Below, one piece after another: positions 1 through 6,899 of a DNA stretch of 6,899 bases. Position numbers and translations under genes: made by a program. A model generated the notes under the pieces. The model saw only the letters and a program-made list of their open reading frames with translations, did not search any database and was not told where the DNA came from. The number at the start of each line of letters is the position of its first letter. The stretch's first letter is position 1. This DNA is from Bacteroides sp. GTDB taxonomy: Bacteria > Bacteroidota > Bacteroidia > Bacteroidales > Bacteroidaceae. The stretch covers positions 1 to 6,899 of the forward strand of contig DYCT01000107.1 of NCBI GenBank assembly GCA_019417975.1, given 5' to 3'.

Positions 1-1839
1 GTTCAAGGTCTGACTTCCACCACCGCTCCAGCCTGTAATTCCGACTCTGGACAAATCGATGAAAGGATATTTTTCAGCAAGGCTTTTTATTCCTCTGGCT
101 TGGTCCTGAGAAGCAAATGTGCCGACTTCACCGTATATACATTTTCTCCACTCTCTTCCTCGCGGAGCTGCTGCACCACGATTTTCAATACTTACAACAA
201 TGTATCCTAAATTGGCCAAATACTGATGCCACAAATCACCACCGCCCCACACATCTTGAACAGTCGAATTGGCCGGCTCGCCATAGACATCTATGATTAC
301 AGGATATTTTTTGGCAGGGTCGAAATCTACCGGCTTTATCATCCAGGCATCAAGTTCAAGCTCTCCGGATGAAGCTTTCACAAATTCTTTCGGACGCAGT
401 TTGAGATTTTTATAGGCTTCTGATGCAGCCTTATTATCGGCAACGACAGAAATAGTCTTGTGTGAGGGCAATGATACCATCTCTATCACAGGAGGGGTAA
501 CAGAATTGCTAAACGTATGAACTGCAAATTTTCCGGATGGAGAAATGTTATATGAATGTTGTCCTGTTTCGTCGGCCGGACTCAACTGTTTAACATCACC
601 ATTACCAAACAATTTTGCAGAATACAGATATCTCTGCGTATAATTTGCAGGCGAAGCAATAAAATACACCAAGCCTTTAGCCTTATCCATTCCGGATAAT
701 GATATAAAGTCGAAATCGCCTTTAGTCACCGGTCGAACTTCTTTACCATCACGGCTTATGATATACATGTGTCTCCATCCGCTTCGCTCACTCATCCAGG
801 TAAAGTATTTGTTATCCTTCAGCCATGTGACATCGTCGTTGGTTTCAACCCATGCCACATCTTTCTCTGTAAGGATATTCACCGGTTCGCTGTTTCCGAT
901 TGTTGCTATCCATACCTTATTGGTATTCTGCGGTCTGTTCATCTGCTGAATGAAAAGGTCTCTGCTATTCGGGATAAAATCCATTCTCATGATATAGTTT
1001 TGTCTCCGATCACCCGGAATATTAATCCATTGAGTTTCTCCACCATCAGCAGACACATAACCCACCTTTACTGCCGAATTGGTAGTTCCTGCTTTAGGAT
1101 AAGGGAATCGGGAAATCTTAGGATAGATAGAATCGACATTGTTTATTATATCAAACCATCCTGTGCCGGAAGTATCACTTTGCCAATAAGCAATGTACTT
1201 ACTGTCCGGACTCCATCTGAATCCGTCACGGCAACGGAATTCCTCCTCGTATACCCAGTCGAATGTTCCATTTACTATTATATCACTGCCATCGGTTGTG
1301 ATTTGCTTTACCTGTCTGCTAGCAAGGTCTTCAACAAAAATATTGTTCTTGCTCACATAAGCCACTTTAGTACCATCGGGCGAAAACTTAGCAAACATAA
1401 GGCTGCTTTCTGGTTGCTCTTTCCCCAACTGAAACAAATCGCCTGTTTTAATATTCAACACCCAATAGTCTCCTCGCGTATCGTATCTCCAGACCTTTCG
1501 GGTATTTGTATAGATAAGAACTTTTGTATCTGAAGAATCGAACGTAAAATCTCTTACCGACAATGTATCTCCTGTTTCAGGATTTACAAGCATAGAAGCC
1601 GGTATAATCACTTTACGCTCTCCCTCGCCTACACTATACGACACAATATCATACCCACCGGTGGCACTTTTTTCTTTCTTTGAATAGTGTTTTCCGTCTG
1701 CAAGCCAATTTACGTATGCGCTGCCCTGTATTCTTATGAGCCCGCCATAAACCACTTCGTCAAGAGTAGGTATATGCTGAGACATTGCATTGACAGAAAT
1801 GAACAGCAAAGAAATAGCTAATAAAATATTGTTTTTCAT
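1..1839 (-). CDS. Secreted S9 family prolyl dipeptidyl peptidase (DPP IV-type), C-terminus cut by window edge
   Basis: This serine peptidase should release Xaa-Pro (or Xaa-Ala) dipeptides from peptide N-termini in the periplasm or at the cell surface. The frame is open for 613 codons from the ATG at 1839 to the left edge. Residues 1 to about 18 form a signal peptide (MKNNILLAISLLFISVNA). A beta-propeller region follows (DPPIV N-terminal domain), with the motif DWVYEEE at 194-200. Its glutamates match the double-Glu site that binds the substrate N-terminus in human DPP IV, which argues for DPP IV over other S9 peptidases. The alpha/beta-hydrolase domain begins around residue 490. DVYGEP carries the probable oxyanion tyrosine Y519, and GWSGGG at 603-608 carries the nucleophile S605. 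The family is usually about 720-740 residues, so roughly 110-125 residues holding the catalytic Asp and His lie outside the window. The gene follows the transporter by 11 bases and is probably the third gene of the operon. The family is certain; the exact DPP IV specificity is inferred. Confidence 0.93.
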   Translation of the reverse strand, partial: MKNNILLAISLLFISVNAMSQHIPTLDEVVYGGLIRIQGSAYVNWLADGKHYSKKEKSATGGYDIVSYSVGEGERKVIIPASMLVNPETGDTLSVRDFTFDSSDTKVLIYTNTRKVWRYDTRGDYWVLNIKTGDLFQLGKEQPESSLMFAKFSPDGTKVAYVSKNNIFVEDLASRQVKQITTDGSDIIVNGTFDWVYEEEFRCRDGFRWSPDSKYIAYWQSDTSGTGWFDIINNVDSIYPKISRFPYPKAGTTNSAVKVGYVSADGGETQWINIPGDRRQNYIMRMDFIPNSRDLFIQQMNRPQNTNKVWIATIGNSEPVNILTEKDVAWVETNDDVTWLKDNKYFTWMSERSGWRHMYIISRDGKEVRPVTKGDFDFISLSGMDKAKGLVYFIASPANYTQRYLYSAKLFGNGDVKQLSPADETGQHSYNISPSGKFAVHTFSNSVTPPVIEMVSLPSHKTISVVADNKAASEAYKNLKLRPKEFVKASSGELELDAWMIKPVDFDPAKKYPVIIDVYGEPANSTVQDVWGGGDLWHQYLANLGYIVVSIENRGAAAPRGREWRKCIYGEVGTFASQDQARGIKSLAEKYPFIDLSRVGITGWSGGGSQTLN

Positions 1840-1850
1840 GATTCTAACTA

Positions 1851-2732
1851 TTATTTGGTAAAATATTGATTATAAACAAGTCCGGCTACAATCATCACAA
1901 GACCAATGTATGTACTTATAGAAATAGACTCACCCAAAATCACTGCAATAAAGAACAATGAGAGGAAAGGCGAAAGATAACATAATTGGTTTACAAGCGC
2001 CGGATTTGAAGTCTTTTTAATTGCCAGTCCGAAGAAGATAAATGGTATACCCATTTCAAAGCCACCTACATACATACCGGCTAAAAGACCGTCCATCATA
2101 TTAGCAGGATGTATCTCGACAAAAGCAGTTCCTATCAAAAGATAAATACAGCCAAAAAGAAATGTTGTGAACAATGCCACACTGCTGTCGGTCTCAATCT
2201 TCGACAGATTGTTTGCCATCCAGTAAGCAGCCCATAACACTGCACTCAAAGCAGCCAACAAAAGGCCGACTAATGATAAATTCATATCACCCATACCGCC
2301 TCCCAAAGATATTACGGCTACTCCGGCCAAAGAGACAAACATGCCTAAATATTTGTTGGACGGTATTGGTCTGTGACAAAACACAGCGAGCATGATAAGT
2401 AGCACGATAGGCCATGCATAGTTGATGGGCTGGGCTATTTGGGCCGGAAGCAAATCATATGCTTTGAAAAGAACAAGATAATAGGCAAATGGATTCAACA
2501 AGCCCAAACAGGCCAAATATCTCCACTGCTTCTTATCCATATGCAATACTAAATGCCATTTCTTCTGTATGGTAATTAAGATTGCAAATATAATCAAAGA
2601 GGTAAAGCCGGATATCAGAAGCAGCTCATAATGAGTGAGATGTTTCAAGGCCATCTTAAAGGCTGTTGCTACTGTAGACCAGCTCAACACAGCTATGAGT
2701 GCGTATATAATGGATCTTTTATCTGTGCTCAT
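1851..2732 (-). CDS. EamA/DMT superfamily inner-membrane transporter
   Basis: A 293-residue hydrophobic protein of the drug/metabolite transporter superfamily, the usual length for a two-EamA-domain member. About ten membrane helices can be read, near residues 8-27, 36-56, 71-90, 97-117, 127-144, 152-172, 185-205, 214-234, 246-265 and 272-290. They form two five-helix EamA repeats (about 8-143 and 152-290). Family-typical stretches are LSWSTVATAFK in helix 1, QPINYAWPIVLL in helix 4, and LGESISISTYIGLVMIVAG leading into the last helix. The ATG overlaps the TGA of the upstream aminopeptidase in an ATGA arrangement, so translation is probably coupled, and the dipeptidyl peptidase gene starts 11 bases after its TAA. 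The substrate cannot be read from sequence. Family members move amino acids, nucleotide precursors or other small metabolites. Sitting between two proline-directed peptidases suggests, but does not show, an amino acid or small peptide product. Confidence 0.9.
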   Translation of the reverse strand: MSTDKRSIIYALIAVLSWSTVATAFKMALKHLTHYELLLISGFTSLIIFAILITIQKKWHLVLHMDKKQWRYLACLGLLNPFAYYLVLFKAYDLLPAQIAQPINYAWPIVLLIMLAVFCHRPIPSNKYLGMFVSLAGVAVISLGGGMGDMNLSLVGLLLAALSAVLWAAYWMANNLSKIETDSSVALFTTFLFGCIYLLIGTAFVEIHPANMMDGLLAGMYVGGFEMGIPFIFFGLAIKKTSNPALVNQLCYLSPFLSLFFIAVILGESISISTYIGLVMIVAGLVYNQYFTK

Positions 2733-4096
2733 CTCATTGCCTCCACTTCTTCTATCGTTATCGGTTTTTTCTTACCCAATCGACGATAGCCATTGGTTGT
2801 TATCAAATAGTCCTCTTCATTTCTCAATCCGGTAAAATCTCTGTAGCTTTCCAACTTATCGTAATTGATAAAGTCTTCAAAACGTTTTTCTGCTCTCCAA
2901 AGATCCATAAGTTCAGGAATGAAGTATATTCCCGGCTCTATTGTCAATACAAATCCCGGTTCAAGAGGACGGGCAAGACGAAGAGATTTCCTTCCAAACT
3001 GTTTGCTCTTTTCTCTACCATCATATCCTACCCATTTCTCTCCATAATTTTCCATATCATGTACATCCAATCCCATCATATGTCCAAGTCCACATGGGAA
3101 GAACATTGCATGTGCACCCTCTTTTACCGCATCGTAGACATTGCCTCGCATCAAGCCGAGACTTTTCAGCCCTTCACAGATGGTACGGCAAGACAAATCG
3201 TATACATCTTCAAACGGAACTCCGGGCTTTAAGGCATTTACAGCTGCCATATGCGATGCAACCTGAATATCATAAATATCTTTTTGTCTGCTTGTGAATT
3301 TCTTACCGGCACATATTGTCGATGACATATCACCGGCATAGCCCATACTTGTTTCTGCACCTGCATCAAGAAGCAGCATATCCCCTTCTTTCACGGTGTT
3401 GCCATAATAGTGATTATGAAGTGTCTGACCTTTTACTGTCGCTATCGTAGGGAATGACAAATTGCATCCGGCCGACTTGGCTACAGCTTCAATAATCGAT
3501 GCTACTTCATATTCTTTCATTCCTATCTGCAAAGATCTATATGCAGCCAAATGCATGTCGGTAGTAACATCGCATGCACGCTCTATTTCTTCGATTTCTT
3601 CGGCCGACTTATAGCTTCTTTGCTTAACCAACGATTGTATAAAAAGCTCTGATGGAAGTATCGATTGCATTCCGGAAATAGCTGAATACTTTATCTGATG
3701 TTCGGCACGATATGGAGGTAAATAATGAACGGTTCGTCCCTGTTTTACAACAGTGCCTACATAATCGTAGAACTCTTTCGAAGGTCTTGTATCTGTGACC
3801 CCTGCCATTGCAGCCTTTTCCTTTAATGTTGGCTGTATACCCATCCACACAATATCGTCTGTGGTAAGTTCATCACCAAATATAATTTCCTTATCTTCAT
3901 CAATATCAATAATAGCAGCCAATCCACTATACTGCAATCCGAAGAAATATAAAAACGTAGAGTCCTGACGGAAATGTTACGTATTGTCTCGATAGTTCAT
4001 TCCGCATTCATCATTACCGAGAAAAAGGAGCACCCCTGACTTCATATTGCTTTTAAGTTCTTTACGGCGCTCAATATAGGTTTCTTTTGAAAACAT
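2729..4096 (-). pseudogene. pepP: Xaa-Pro aminopeptidase (M24B, aminopeptidase P family) interrupted by an in-frame TAA at codon 40
   Basis: The intact family member is a cytoplasmic metalloaminopeptidase that removes the N-terminal residue before a proline. Read from the ATG at 4096, the frame encodes 455 residues, normal for the family. It opens MFSKETYIERRKELKSN, typical of the AMP_N (creatinase-type) N-terminal domain. Codon 40 is TAA, and the same frame continues at once with HFRQDSTFLYFFGL, so this is a substitution and not a frameshift. E. coli PepP has tyrosine here (EYPYRQ), one base from TAA. The pita-bread catalytic domain is whole. In full-length numbering the five metal ligands are D244 and D256 (LLLDAG...AGD), H339 (GLGH), E387 (TIEPG) and E427 (RNEED). 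Without readthrough, translation could restart at TTG 3937 (402 residues) or ATG 3844, losing much of the N-terminal domain. It is the first gene of the three-gene unit and overlaps the transporter by 4 bases. TAA ends three other genes here, so codon reassignment is unlikely. A sequencing or assembly error is the main alternative. Confidence 0.85.
3977..3979 (-). other. Premature TAA stop (codon 40) in the Xaa-Pro aminopeptidase gene
   Basis: On the minus strand the codons read AAT ACG TAA CAT TTC CGT CAG, that is N-T-stop-H-F-R-Q. Both sides keep the same frame and both match the family. TAT or TAC (Tyr) differs from TAA by one base in the third position. No short repeat or homopolymer that would suggest slippage sits at the site. 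Confidence 0.9.
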
Positions 4097-4143
4097 AATT
4101 AAACAACTAAGTTTGATTTTAAATAATACATGATACTATTTCG

Positions 4144-4175
4144 CAAAGATACCATTAAACAACAATGTAGACAAT
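4144..4175 (-). promoter_or_regulatory. Bacteroidetes-type sigma-ABfr promoter for the aminopeptidase-transporter-peptidase unit
   Basis: On the minus strand a perfect -7 box TATCTTTG (consensus TAnnTTTG) lies at 4144-4151. An ATTG, three of four matches to the -33 TTTG, lies at 4172-4175, with a 20-base spacer inside the usual 19-21. Transcription would start near 4135-4138, giving a leader of about 40 bases before the ATG at 4096. The leader is AT-rich and has no Shine-Dalgarno sequence, as is common in this phylum. The match to the consensus is direct; activity is inferred. Confidence 0.65.
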
Positions 4176-4358
4176 GTCTTGAACTGAAAAAAGCTGACTT
4201 AATCAGAATTATTGTTATCCGGCAAAACTTAAGACAAAATAGAATTGAAAGAAGGAAAGAAGACGGTTTGCTCCCTCACGATAAAAAGAGTAAATAGTGG
4301 CATAAAAGCAATCGAATCGTATCAAAACAGAAGACGATTGTTTCAAACTACTTTATTC

Positions 4359-4397
4359 AAAAAAAACTCCGACTGCCACTACAAAGGCAAGCCGGAG
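4359..4397 (-). terminator. Rho-independent terminator of glgB
   Basis: Read on the minus strand, CTCCG (4393-4397) pairs with CGGAG (4367-4371). After a small internal loop, TGCC (4386-4389) pairs with GGCA (4374-4377) around an 8-base loop. A run of eight T (4359-4366) follows directly. It begins 22 bases after the glgB TAA. There is no T run on the other side, so it works in the glgB direction only. Confidence 0.75.
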
Positions 4398-4418
4398 CTT
4401 CTACTAAAAAAAGAAATA

Positions 4419-6431
4419 TTATTTTCTGCGACGCAACACTACGGCCGAACGGGCAGGTATATACAGCTTAAGCCATTCTTTCTTCTCTTTCTTGTAAAGA
4501 GAATCCGGCATGGTGAAATGAATCACTGTATCGTCCGCAAAACCATTACCGCCAAACTCTTTGGCGTCTGTATTCAACACCACTTCATAAGCACCCGGAG
4601 TTACCAAGAAGCCATAGTCGGCAAACGATTTTACCGGATTAAAATTGAAGACGAATACCAAATCCTTGCGTTTATAAGCCAATATTTGGTCGCCATCATT
4701 GTGCCATACTTCTACGACATCGGTCTTCTCAAACCCCTTCATGCTCTTGATGACATTAATCATTGCAGCATCAAAATCGCCCAAGTAATGATAAACCAAG
4801 TTTTTATTGTCTACCAAATCCCATTGACGACGTGCATACTTATGCGACCATCCGTTACCTTCGCGCGGAAAGTCAATCCATTCAGGATGCCCAAACTCAT
4901 TACCCATGAAGTTCAAATAACCTCCATTGATGGTCGAAGCCGTTACCAAACGAATCATCTTATGTAAAGCCATTCCGCGATGTACGGTATAATTTTCATC
5001 TCCCTTCTGCATGTGCCAATACATATCAGCATCAATCAAACGGAAAATAATTGTCTTATCACCTACCAATGCCTGGTCGTGACTTTCAGCATATGATATT
5101 GTTTTTTCATCCTTCCGACGATTGGTTACCTCCCAGAATATGCTTGATGGCTTCCAATCTTCATCTACTTTTTCCTTGATTGTCTTAATCCAATAATCTG
5201 GAATATTCATCGCCATACGATAATCGAATCCATATCCGCCATCTTCTATCTTAGCAGCCAATCCCGGCATACCAGACACCTCTTCGGCAATTGTGATAGC
5301 CTTTGGGTTCACTTCATGAATCATCTTGTTGGCCAATGTCAAGTAACAGATAGCATTGTCATCTTGATGTCCGTTGAAATAATCACCATAATTGCAGAAA
5401 GCTTCTCCCAATCCATGGCTATAATAAAGCATTGATGTGACACCGTCAAAACGGAATCCGTCGAAATGGAATTCTTCCATCCAATACTTACAGTTGGAGA
5501 GCAAGAAGTGCACCACTTGAGTTTTGCCATAGTCAAAGCACAATGAATCCCAAGCCGGATGTTCATGACGTTCGCCCGGATAGAAATACTGATTCGGATC
5601 GCCGGCAAAGTTACCCAGACCTTCCACTTCGTTCTTTACAGCATGCGAATGTACAATATCCATAATCACTGCCAAGCCCAAGCGGTGTGCCTCATCAATC
5701 AACGCTTTCAACTCTTCGGGTGTACCGAAACGCGATGAAGGGGCAAAGAAGCTTGATACATGATAACCAAAACTACCATAATAAGGATGTTCTTGAATAG
5801 CCATGATTTGAATACAATTGTATCCATCCTTAACTATCCTCGGCAATACGTTTTCTCGGAATTCGTTATATGTGCCTACTTTTTCTTCCTGTTGTCCCAT
5901 ACCGATGTGACATTCATAAATCAACAGCGGACTGGTATTCGGCTTAAATGTCTTCTTCTTAAATTTATATGGTTTCTCCGGACTCCAAACCTGCGCACTG
6001 AATATCTTTGTCTGCTCATCCTGTACGACTCGTGTAGCCCATGCCGGAATTCGTTCCCCTTGTCCACCTTCCCAATAGACATGCAGTTTGTACAAATCAC
6101 CGTGATGTAAATCAGTTTCTTTCAACTTCAATTCCCAATCACCGTTCTTCAGCTGTTTCAAGGCATATTTTTCACTTTCTTCCCATTGACTGAAATCACC
6201 TACTAAATAAATATGTGTAGCATTGGGTGCCCATTCGCGAAACGTCCATCCCTTGTCTGTACGATGCAGTCCATAATAGAGATAACCCGAAGCAAAATCC
6301 GACAATGTGATTTTACCCTTGTTGGTCAACTCCTGTTCCTTGTCAATCGCATGTTGATGTCTACCCTCGATAGCATCCTTATAGGGTTCCAACCAAGGGT
6401 CATTTTTTATAATGGTAAGCATCTTTTCCAT
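4419..6431 (-). CDS. glgB: 1,4-alpha-glucan (glycogen) branching enzyme, eukaryote-like type
   Basis: This cytoplasmic GH13 enzyme cuts alpha-1,4-glucan chains and rejoins them through alpha-1,6 links, making the branches of glycogen. It has 670 residues. An N-terminal CBM48 domain lies around 50-150 (GWTFREWAPNATHIYLVGDF). The (beta/alpha)8 catalytic domain carries region I DIVHSH (258-263), region II GFRFD with nucleophile D329, region III TIAEE with acid/base E383, and region IV ESHDQ with H451 and D452. A beta-rich C-terminal domain closes the protein. Stretches such as DGFRFDGVTSMLYY, YAESHDQALVGDK and GYLNFMGNEFGHPEW match human GBE1 closely. The enzyme therefore belongs to the eukaryote-like branching enzymes (I infer subfamily GH13_8) and not the E. 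coli GlgB type. The start at 6431 sits 19 AT-rich bases after the DUF386 gene with no Shine-Dalgarno; ATG at residue 4 is the only close alternative. A terminator follows the stop. Confidence 0.97.
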   Translation of the reverse strand: MEKMLTIIKNDPWLEPYKDAIEGRHQHAIDKEQELTNKGKITLSDFASGYLYYGLHRTDKGWTFREWAPNATHIYLVGDFSQWEESEKYALKQLKNGDWELKLKETDLHHGDLYKLHVYWEGGQGERIPAWATRVVQDEQTKIFSAQVWSPEKPYKFKKKTFKPNTSPLLIYECHIGMGQQEEKVGTYNEFRENVLPRIVKDGYNCIQIMAIQEHPYYGSFGYHVSSFFAPSSRFGTPEELKALIDEAHRLGLAVIMDIVHSHAVKNEVEGLGNFAGDPNQYFYPGERHEHPAWDSLCFDYGKTQVVHFLLSNCKYWMEEFHFDGFRFDGVTSMLYYSHGLGEAFCNYGDYFNGHQDDNAICYLTLANKMIHEVNPKAITIAEEVSGMPGLAAKIEDGGYGFDYRMAMNIPDYWIKTIKEKVDEDWKPSSIFWEVTNRRKDEKTISYAESHDQALVGDKTIIFRLIDADMYWHMQKGDENYTVHRGMALHKMIRLVTASTINGGYLNFMGNEFGHPEWIDFPREGNGWSHKYARRQWDLVDNKNLVYHYLGDFDAAMINVIKSMKGFEKTDVVEVWHNDGDQILAYKRKDLVFVFNFNPVKSFADYGFLVTPGAYEVVLNTDAKEFGGNGFADDTVIHFTMPDSLYKKEKKEWLKLYIPARSAVVLRRRK

Positions 6432-6450
6432 ATCAGATTATAAATTTAAA

Positions 6451-6894
6451 TTATGCCAAGACTTTCACTATCACTTTACGAACTCCTGTTTCTGTAACAC
6501 CCGGAGCGTGACCGTCTTGTGGGAAAAATATAGCAAACATACCCGGTTTCACATCGATATAGCTCTCTGCCAAACCTTCGTAGAAAGTAATGTCTTTCTC
6601 TGCATTGTATTCTGCATCGGGCAAATCGGCAGCAGGTGTATAACCCATCACCTCTGTTCCCGACAATGGAATCTGAATGTCAATGAAATCGCGGTGAGTT
6701 TCTAAGCGAGCTTGTTCTTTCGTCTTCGGTTTTGTCTGGGCGAAATTCACACGTAAGTCATTTTCCTTTAAATTCACTTTTGTGCCTGGTTCCACAGCAT
6801 TCAAGTCTGTATTTTTCAAATAGTCTACAGCCTGAGCAAACAATGGATTCAACGCCACATATTTATCCAAATTTTCCAGCTTGTCAATAATCAT
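6451..6894 (-). CDS. YhcH/YjgK/YiaL family (DUF386) cupin-like protein
   Basis: A 147-residue protein, full length for this family of single-domain, metal-binding beta-barrels related to cupins. Characterised relatives include E. coli NanQ (YhcH), a sialic acid anomerase, and EbgC, the small partner of Ebg beta-galactosidase. Family hallmarks are LETHRDFIDIQ (64-74), with E65 and H67 as likely metal or substrate ligands, and GMFAIFFPQDGHAPG (118-132), with H129 as a further likely ligand. There is no signal peptide, so it should act in the cytoplasm. It lies 19 bases upstream of glgB on the same strand and is probably cotranscribed, which suggests a sugar-related job such as anomer conversion. 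The actual substrate is unknown. The ATG at 6894 is supported by the family-typical opening MIIDKLENL. Only 5 bases upstream are visible, so the promoter or preceding gene cannot be judged. Confidence 0.93.
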   Translation of the reverse strand: MIIDKLENLDKYVALNPLFAQAVDYLKNTDLNAVEPGTKVNLKENDLRVNFAQTKPKTKEQARLETHRDFIDIQIPLSGTEVMGYTPAADLPDAEYNAEKDITFYEGLAESYIDVKPGMFAIFFPQDGHAPGVTETGVRKVIVKVLA

Positions 6895-6899
6895 AACAT

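Larger units (their letters stand above)
4097..4418. other. Intergenic region between glgB and the peptidase operon
   Basis: These 322 AT-rich bases hold the glgB terminator at the right and the operon promoter at the left. The middle (about 4200-4350) contains only a weak inverted repeat (AATCGT at 4315-4320 with ACGATT at 4334-4339, 13-base loop) and no convincing gene, tRNA or riboswitch. A frame on the plus strand from TTG 4245 runs into the antisense of glgB and has no recognisable family content. Confidence 0.7.

Noticed and set aside
10..27. GWSGGG instead of the GWSYGG of human DPP IV, as a possible inactive site
   Set aside because: The G-x-S-x-G-G pattern is kept, and a glycine-rich version is common in S9 peptidases of this phylum, so it does not suggest loss of activity.
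769..1533. 254-codon open frame on the plus strand
   Set aside because: It is antisense to the well-supported S9 peptidase, has no recognisable family content, and follows from the codon structure of the real gene.
2729..4096. Reassignment of TAA to an amino acid as explanation for the internal stop
   Set aside because: TAA is the terminal stop of the transporter, glgB and DUF386 genes at the expected family lengths, so it works as a stop in this genome.
4187..4206. Small hairpin CTGA/TCAG followed on the minus strand by six T
   Set aside because: A four-base-pair stem is too weak for a terminator, and it lies upstream of the operon promoter with no gene ending there.
4309..4340. Inverted repeat (CAATCG with CGATTG, also AATCGT with ACGATT) in the gap
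   Set aside because: The stems are only six base pairs, AT-rich and long-looped, with no T run and no known regulatory motif. Such repeats are expected by chance.
4245..4967. 240-codon plus-strand frame beginning in the intergenic gap
   Set aside because: It starts with TTG and has no recognisable domain. Most of it is antisense to glgB, and it crosses the glgB terminator hairpin.

Overview
The window looks like ordinary chromosome from a Bacteroidales bacterium (Bacteroides, Phocaeicola or a close relative). Three things suggest this: the protein families and their style, an intergenic promoter of the Bacteroidetes type (an ATTG element, 20 bases, then TATCTTTG), and AT-rich gene starts without Shine-Dalgarno sequences. 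All five recognisable genes lie on the minus strand, so transcription runs from high to low coordinates. There are no RNA genes, CRISPR arrays, insertion sequences or phage genes that I can see.

Right-hand unit (6894 down to 4359): a small YhcH/YjgK/YiaL-family (DUF386) cupin-like protein is followed after 19 bases by glgB, a glycogen branching enzyme of the eukaryote-like type. The unit ends in a probable intrinsic terminator at 4359-4397. Any promoter for it lies beyond the right edge. The pair suggests carbohydrate handling and glycogen storage.

Intergenic gap (4097-4418): it holds the glgB terminator and, near its left end, the promoter of the next unit. I see no gene in it.

Left-hand unit (4096 down to the left edge): an M24B Xaa-Pro aminopeptidase, an EamA/DMT-type ten-helix transporter and a secreted DPP IV-type S9 peptidase are packed tightly (4-base overlap, then an 11-base gap). 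Both peptidases act at proline positions, so the unit probably serves the breakdown of proline-containing peptides. The transporter's substrate is unknown.

The main surprise is that the aminopeptidase reading frame, which otherwise matches the family from its ATG at 4096, is cut by an in-frame TAA at codon 40, where the family has tyrosine. All five metal ligands lie downstream and are intact. This is a recent nonsense mutation, a sequence error, or a gene that now restarts downstream (for example at a TTG at 3937). I found no convincing undescribed system here. The rest is conserved housekeeping and catabolic content.
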